Shown: positions 61,452 through 64,000 of the stretch, one piece after another
How the letters are laid out: each line of letters starts with the position of its first letter
Numbering within the stretch: position 1 is the first letter of the stretch
Source of the DNA: Rhodovulum sulfidophilum DSM 1374
GTDB taxonomy: Bacteria > Pseudomonadota > Alphaproteobacteria > Rhodobacterales > Rhodobacteraceae
Length of the DNA stretch: 64,000 nucleotides
NCBI RefSeq assembly: GCF_001633165.1
Contig: NZ_CP015418.1
Location: forward strand, 3,348,001 to 3,412,000
Reading direction: 5' to 3'
Program-made: the position numbers and the translations under genes
Notes under the pieces: generated by a model
What the model saw: only the letters and a program-made list of their open reading frames with translations
Database searches by the model: none
What the model was told of the DNA's origin: nothing

Positions 61452-62586
61452 GTTCGACCATCTGCTGAGCGCCGAGGAATGCCAGTTCCTCGACATGCTG
61501 GACCGGTTCGCCGCCGAGGTGCTGAGCCCGCAAGCGGCCGAAACCGACCGCACGGGCGCCTTCGTCCATGACCAGTTGGCGGCTCTGGCCGAGACCGGCA
61601 TGATGGGCGCGAACCTGCCCGAGCGCTGGGGCGGCGCCGACATCTCGGCGCATGCGCTTTTCGAGGCGGTGGCGGCGGTCGCGGGCGGCTGCGGCTCGAC
61701 CGTCTCGGCGCTGACCGCGCATTTCCTCGCGACCGACAGCCTGTTGCTGGGCGGCGATGACGCGATCCGCGCGCGCTTCCTGCCGGCGGCGGCCGAGGGC
61801 CGGATGCTGGGCGCCTTCGGGCTGACCGAACCCAATGCGGGCTCGGACCCGGCCGACATGCGCAGCCGCGCCACACGCGACGGCGACAGCTGGCATATCA
61901 AGGGCCGGAAATGCTTCATCTCGAATGGCGGCGTTGCCGATTTCGTCGTCGTCTTCTGCGTGACCGACCCTGAGGCGGGCCATCGCGGGATCTCGGCCTT
62001 CGTGGTCGAGAAGGGCACGCCGGGGCTCGTGCCCGGCCGGGTCGAGCAGACCATGGGTCTGAAGGGCGGCCATGTCTGGGAGCTCGATCTCGACGTGACC
62101 GTGCCCGATGCCAACCGCGTCGGCCCCGAGGGCTCTGGCTTCAAGACCGCGATGAAGGTGCTCGACAACGGCCGGACCGAGGTCGCGGCCATGGCCGTGG
62201 GCATCGCCCGCGCGGCCCTGTCCGAGGCCCGCGACTGGGCCAAATCCCGCATCATCGGCGGCGAGCCGCTCGCCAACCGGCAGGGCATCCAGTGGATGCT
62301 GGCCGACATGGCGACAGAGCTGTCCGCCGCCGAGCTTCTGGGCCACGAGGCCGCGCGGCAACGACAGGCGGGGCTGCGCTTCACCACCGCCGCCTCGAAA
62401 GCCAAGCTCTACGCCTCCGAGGCCGCGGGCCGGATCGCCGATACCGCGCTCCAGATCCATGGCGGCTACGGCTTCACCCACGATTTCCCGCTCGAACGCC
62501 ATGCCCGCGACCTGCGCATCATGCGCATCTACGAGGGCTCGTCCGAGATCCAGCGCAACATCATTGCCGGCCGTCTTCTGGCCTGA
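61444..62586 (+). CDS. Acyl-CoA dehydrogenase in the hut operon
   Basis: 380 residues, full length. FAD/substrate motif AFGLTEPNAGSDPADM, KCFISNGGVADF, the C-terminal ALQIHGGYGFTHDFPLERHARD and RIYEGSSEIQRN. The base Glu of short/medium-chain enzymes is present as E364 in IYEGSS, so alpha,beta-dehydrogenation is expected, with electrons to ETF. ATG lies inside the end of the CoA-transferase gene; hutU starts 21 bp after. The substrate is unknown. By context it could make urocanoyl-CoA from imidazolepropionyl-CoA; an unrelated branched or short acyl-CoA is the alternative. Confidence 0.92.
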   Translation: MREFDHLLSAEECQFLDMLDRFAAEVLSPQAAETDRTGAFVHDQLAALAETGMMGANLPERWGGADISAHALFEAVAAVAGGCGSTVSALTAHFLATDSLLLGGDDAIRARFLPAAAEGRMLGAFGLTEPNAGSDPADMRSRATRDGDSWHIKGRKCFISNGGVADFVVVFCVTDPEAGHRGISAFVVEKGTPGLVPGRVEQTMGLKGGHVWELDLDVTVPDANRVGPEGSGFKTAMKVLDNGRTEVAAMAVGIARAALSEARDWAKSRIIGGEPLANRQGIQWMLADMATELSAAELLGHEAARQRQAGLRFTTAASKAKLYASEAAGRIADTALQIHGGYGFTHDFPLERHARDLRIMRIYEGSSEIQRNIIAGRLLA

Positions 62587-62607
62587 GCTTCCGAAAGGAC
62601 CCGATCC

Positions 62608-64000
62608 ATGACCGATCCGCGCCACAACACCCGTGACATCTTTCCGCCGACGGGCCCCGAGATCACCGCGAAAAGCTGGCAGACCGAGGCGCCGATGCGG
62701 ATGCTGATGAACAACCTGCATCCCGACGTGGCCGAGAACCCGCATGAGCTGGTCGTCTATGGCGGCATCGGCCGCGCGGCGCGCACCTGGCAGGATTTCG
62801 ACCTGATGGTCGAGACGCTGAAAACGCTTGAGGACGACCAGACCATGCTGGTGCAGTCTGGCAAGCCCGTGGGCGTCTTCCGCACCCATCGCGACGCCCC
62901 GCGCGTGCTGATCGCCAATTCGAACCTCGTGCCGCACTGGGCCACCTGGGAGCATTTCAACGAGCTCGACCGCAAGGGCCTGGCGATGTACGGCCAGATG
63001 ACCGCCGGGTCCTGGATCTATATCGGCGCGCAGGGCATCGTGCAGGGCACCTACGAGACCTTCGCCGAGGCCGGGCGTCAGCATTATGACGGCAATCTCA
63101 GGGGCAAATGGATCCTGACCGGCGGCCTTGGCGGCATGGGCGGCGCGCAGCCGCTGGCCGCGGTGATGGCGGGCGCCTGCTGCCTGGCGGTGGAATGCGA
63201 CGAGGATCACGCGGACTTCCGCATCCGCACCCGCTATTGCGACGAGAAGACCCACAGCCTCGACGAGGCGCTGGCGATGATCGGGCGCTGGACCGAGGCC
63301 GGAGAGGCCAAGTCGGTCGCGCTGATCGGAAATGCCGCCGATGTCTTCCCCGAGATCCTGCGCCGGATGCAGGCGGGCGAGCCGCTGCCGAACGGGCGGC
63401 CCGACATCGTCACCGACCAGACCTCGGCCCATGACCCGTTCCACGGCTATCTGCCGAAAGGCTGGACCGTGGCCGAGTGGCGCGCCCGGCAGGAGAGCGA
63501 CCCCAAGGGCGTCGCGACGGCCGCCCGGGCCAGCATGAAGGACCATGTCGCGGCGATGGTGGGCTTCTGGAATGCGGGCATCCCGACCCTCGATTACGGC
63601 AACAACATCCGCCAGATGGCGCTGGAAGAGGGGCTCGAGGATGCCTTCGCCTTCCCGGGCTTCGTGCCGGCCTATATCCGCCCGCTGTTCTGCCGGGGCG
63701 TGGGGCCGTTCCGCTGGGCCGCCCTTTCGGGCGATCCCGAGGACATCTACAAGACCGACGCGAAGATGAAGGAGCTGTTCCCCGAGAATGCCGGGCTGCA
63801 TCGCTGGCTCGACATGGCGCGCGAGCGCATCGCCTTCCAGGGCCTGCCCGCGCGGATCATGTGGATCGGGCTGGGCGAGCGCCACCGGGCCGGGCTTGCG
63901 ATCAACGAGATGGTGCGCAACGGCGAGCTGAAGGCCCCCGTCGTGATCGGCCGCGACCATCTGGACAGCGGCTCGGTCGCCTCGCCCAACCGCGAAACCG
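62608..64000 (+). CDS. hutU: Urocanate hydratase, N-terminal part
   Basis: Partial: 464 of the usual ~555 codons are in the window and the frame is still open at 64000. GAAAGGACC precedes the ATG, which gives [22 protein letters not shown]+ binding [25 protein letters not shown], and [20 protein letters not shown] with the active-site Cys near 400. It hydrates urocanate to imidazolonepropionate for HutI. Placing hutU last, after the CoA transferase and dehydrogenase, is unusual. Confidence 0.96.
   Translation, partial: MTDPRHNTRDIFPPTGPEITAKSWQTEAPMRMLMNNLHPDVAENPHELVVYGGIGRAARTWQDFDLMVETLKTLEDDQTMLVQSGKPVGVFRTHRDAPRVLIANSNLVPHWATWEHFNELDRKGLAMYGQMTAGSWIYIGAQGIVQGTYETFAEAGRQHYDGNLRGKWILTGGLGGMGGAQPLAAVMAGACCLAVECDEDHADFRIRTRYCDEKTHSLDEALAMIGRWTEAGEAKSVALIGNAADVFPEILRRMQAGEPLPNGRPDIVTDQTSAHDPFHGYLPKGWTVAEWRARQESDPKGVATAARASMKDHVAAMVGFWNAGIPTLDYGNNIRQMALEEGLEDAFAFPGFVPAYIRPLFCRGVGPFRWAALSGDPEDIYKTDAKMKELFPENAGLHRWLDMARERIAFQGLPARIMWIGLGERHRAGLAINEMVRNGELKAPVVIGRDHLDSGSVASPNRET

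Noticed and set aside
61429..63960. Minus-strand open frame of 843 codons opposite the dehydrogenase and hutU
   Set aside because: Antisense to conserved enzymes; His/Gly/Arg-rich composition typical of GC-rich shadow frames.
1..64000. CRISPR array or phage-defence operon
   Set aside because: No regularly spaced repeats with unique spacers were seen; the only tandem arrays are the CGACA run and small duplications, and the only defence trace is a fragment of hsdM.

Overview
The window reads as chromosomal DNA of a photosynthetic-type alphaproteobacterium of the Rhodobacteraceae/Paracoccaceae (Rhodobacter/Rhodovulum/Paracoccus-like). The signs are very high GC with strong third-position GC bias, a typical alphaproteobacterial RpoH, tightly packed operons with ATGA/GTGA start-stop overlaps, a TRAP transporter paired with a universal stress protein, the HutF/HutG branch of histidine degradation, and a long CCCCGGGGTATTTT-type intergenic hairpin of a kind I associate with this family. 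Assignment below family level is not possible from what I can see.

Layout. 1-16352 is core genome: the end of a PqiB-like MCE protein and its PqiC lipoprotein, an omega-transaminase, YbaK, FmdB, the hisA/hisF/hisE histidine biosynthesis genes, a DUF2147 protein, an RluA pseudouridine synthase, rpoH, an ankyrin protein, an AEC transporter, and a minus-strand run SPOR lipoprotein - D-Ala-D-Ala carboxypeptidase - tmk - holB - tatD - MBL hydrolase. It ends at tRNA-Ser(UGA).

16353-29201 is a mosaic accessory island of visibly lower and more variable GC. It holds small orphan ORFs, a TetR regulator, and remnants of IS5, IS481 and IS3 family elements, of a type I methyltransferase and of a phage antirepressor. 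It also contains a (CGACA)n microsatellite. Its one intact functional block is an iron-siderophore uptake operon (TonB receptor, binding protein, FecCD permease, ATPase) transcribed divergently from a DHA2-type MFS exporter. The two divergent promoters each carry the same GACCGACGGTCGGT palindrome between the -35 and -10 boxes.

29202-49122 returns to core-like genes: a DegT aminotransferase, phosphoglycolate phosphatase, glmU and glmS; an RbbA-type three-gene ABC exporter; an MFS exporter; a membrane-anchored penta-heme cytochrome c; a zinc metallopeptidase; a large MscS channel; and an FAD/NAD(P)-binding protein. 49123-54614 has a TetR regulator, a DctPQM TRAP transporter and a UspA protein.

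54615-64000 is a histidine-utilisation locus: hutC-hutF on the minus strand, and hutI-hutH-hutG-[CoA transferase]-[acyl-CoA dehydrogenase]-hutU on the plus strand, with the divergent promoters sharing one candidate HutC operator. The CaiB/BaiF-family CoA transferase and the acyl-CoA dehydrogenase are translationally coupled inside the operon. They are not part of the classical hut pathway. Their pairing resembles CaiB/CaiA chemistry and suggests a side entry that would convert a saturated imidazole acid, plausibly imidazole propionate, into urocanate for HutU. This is the most interesting candidate new system in the window, and the substrate is an inference.
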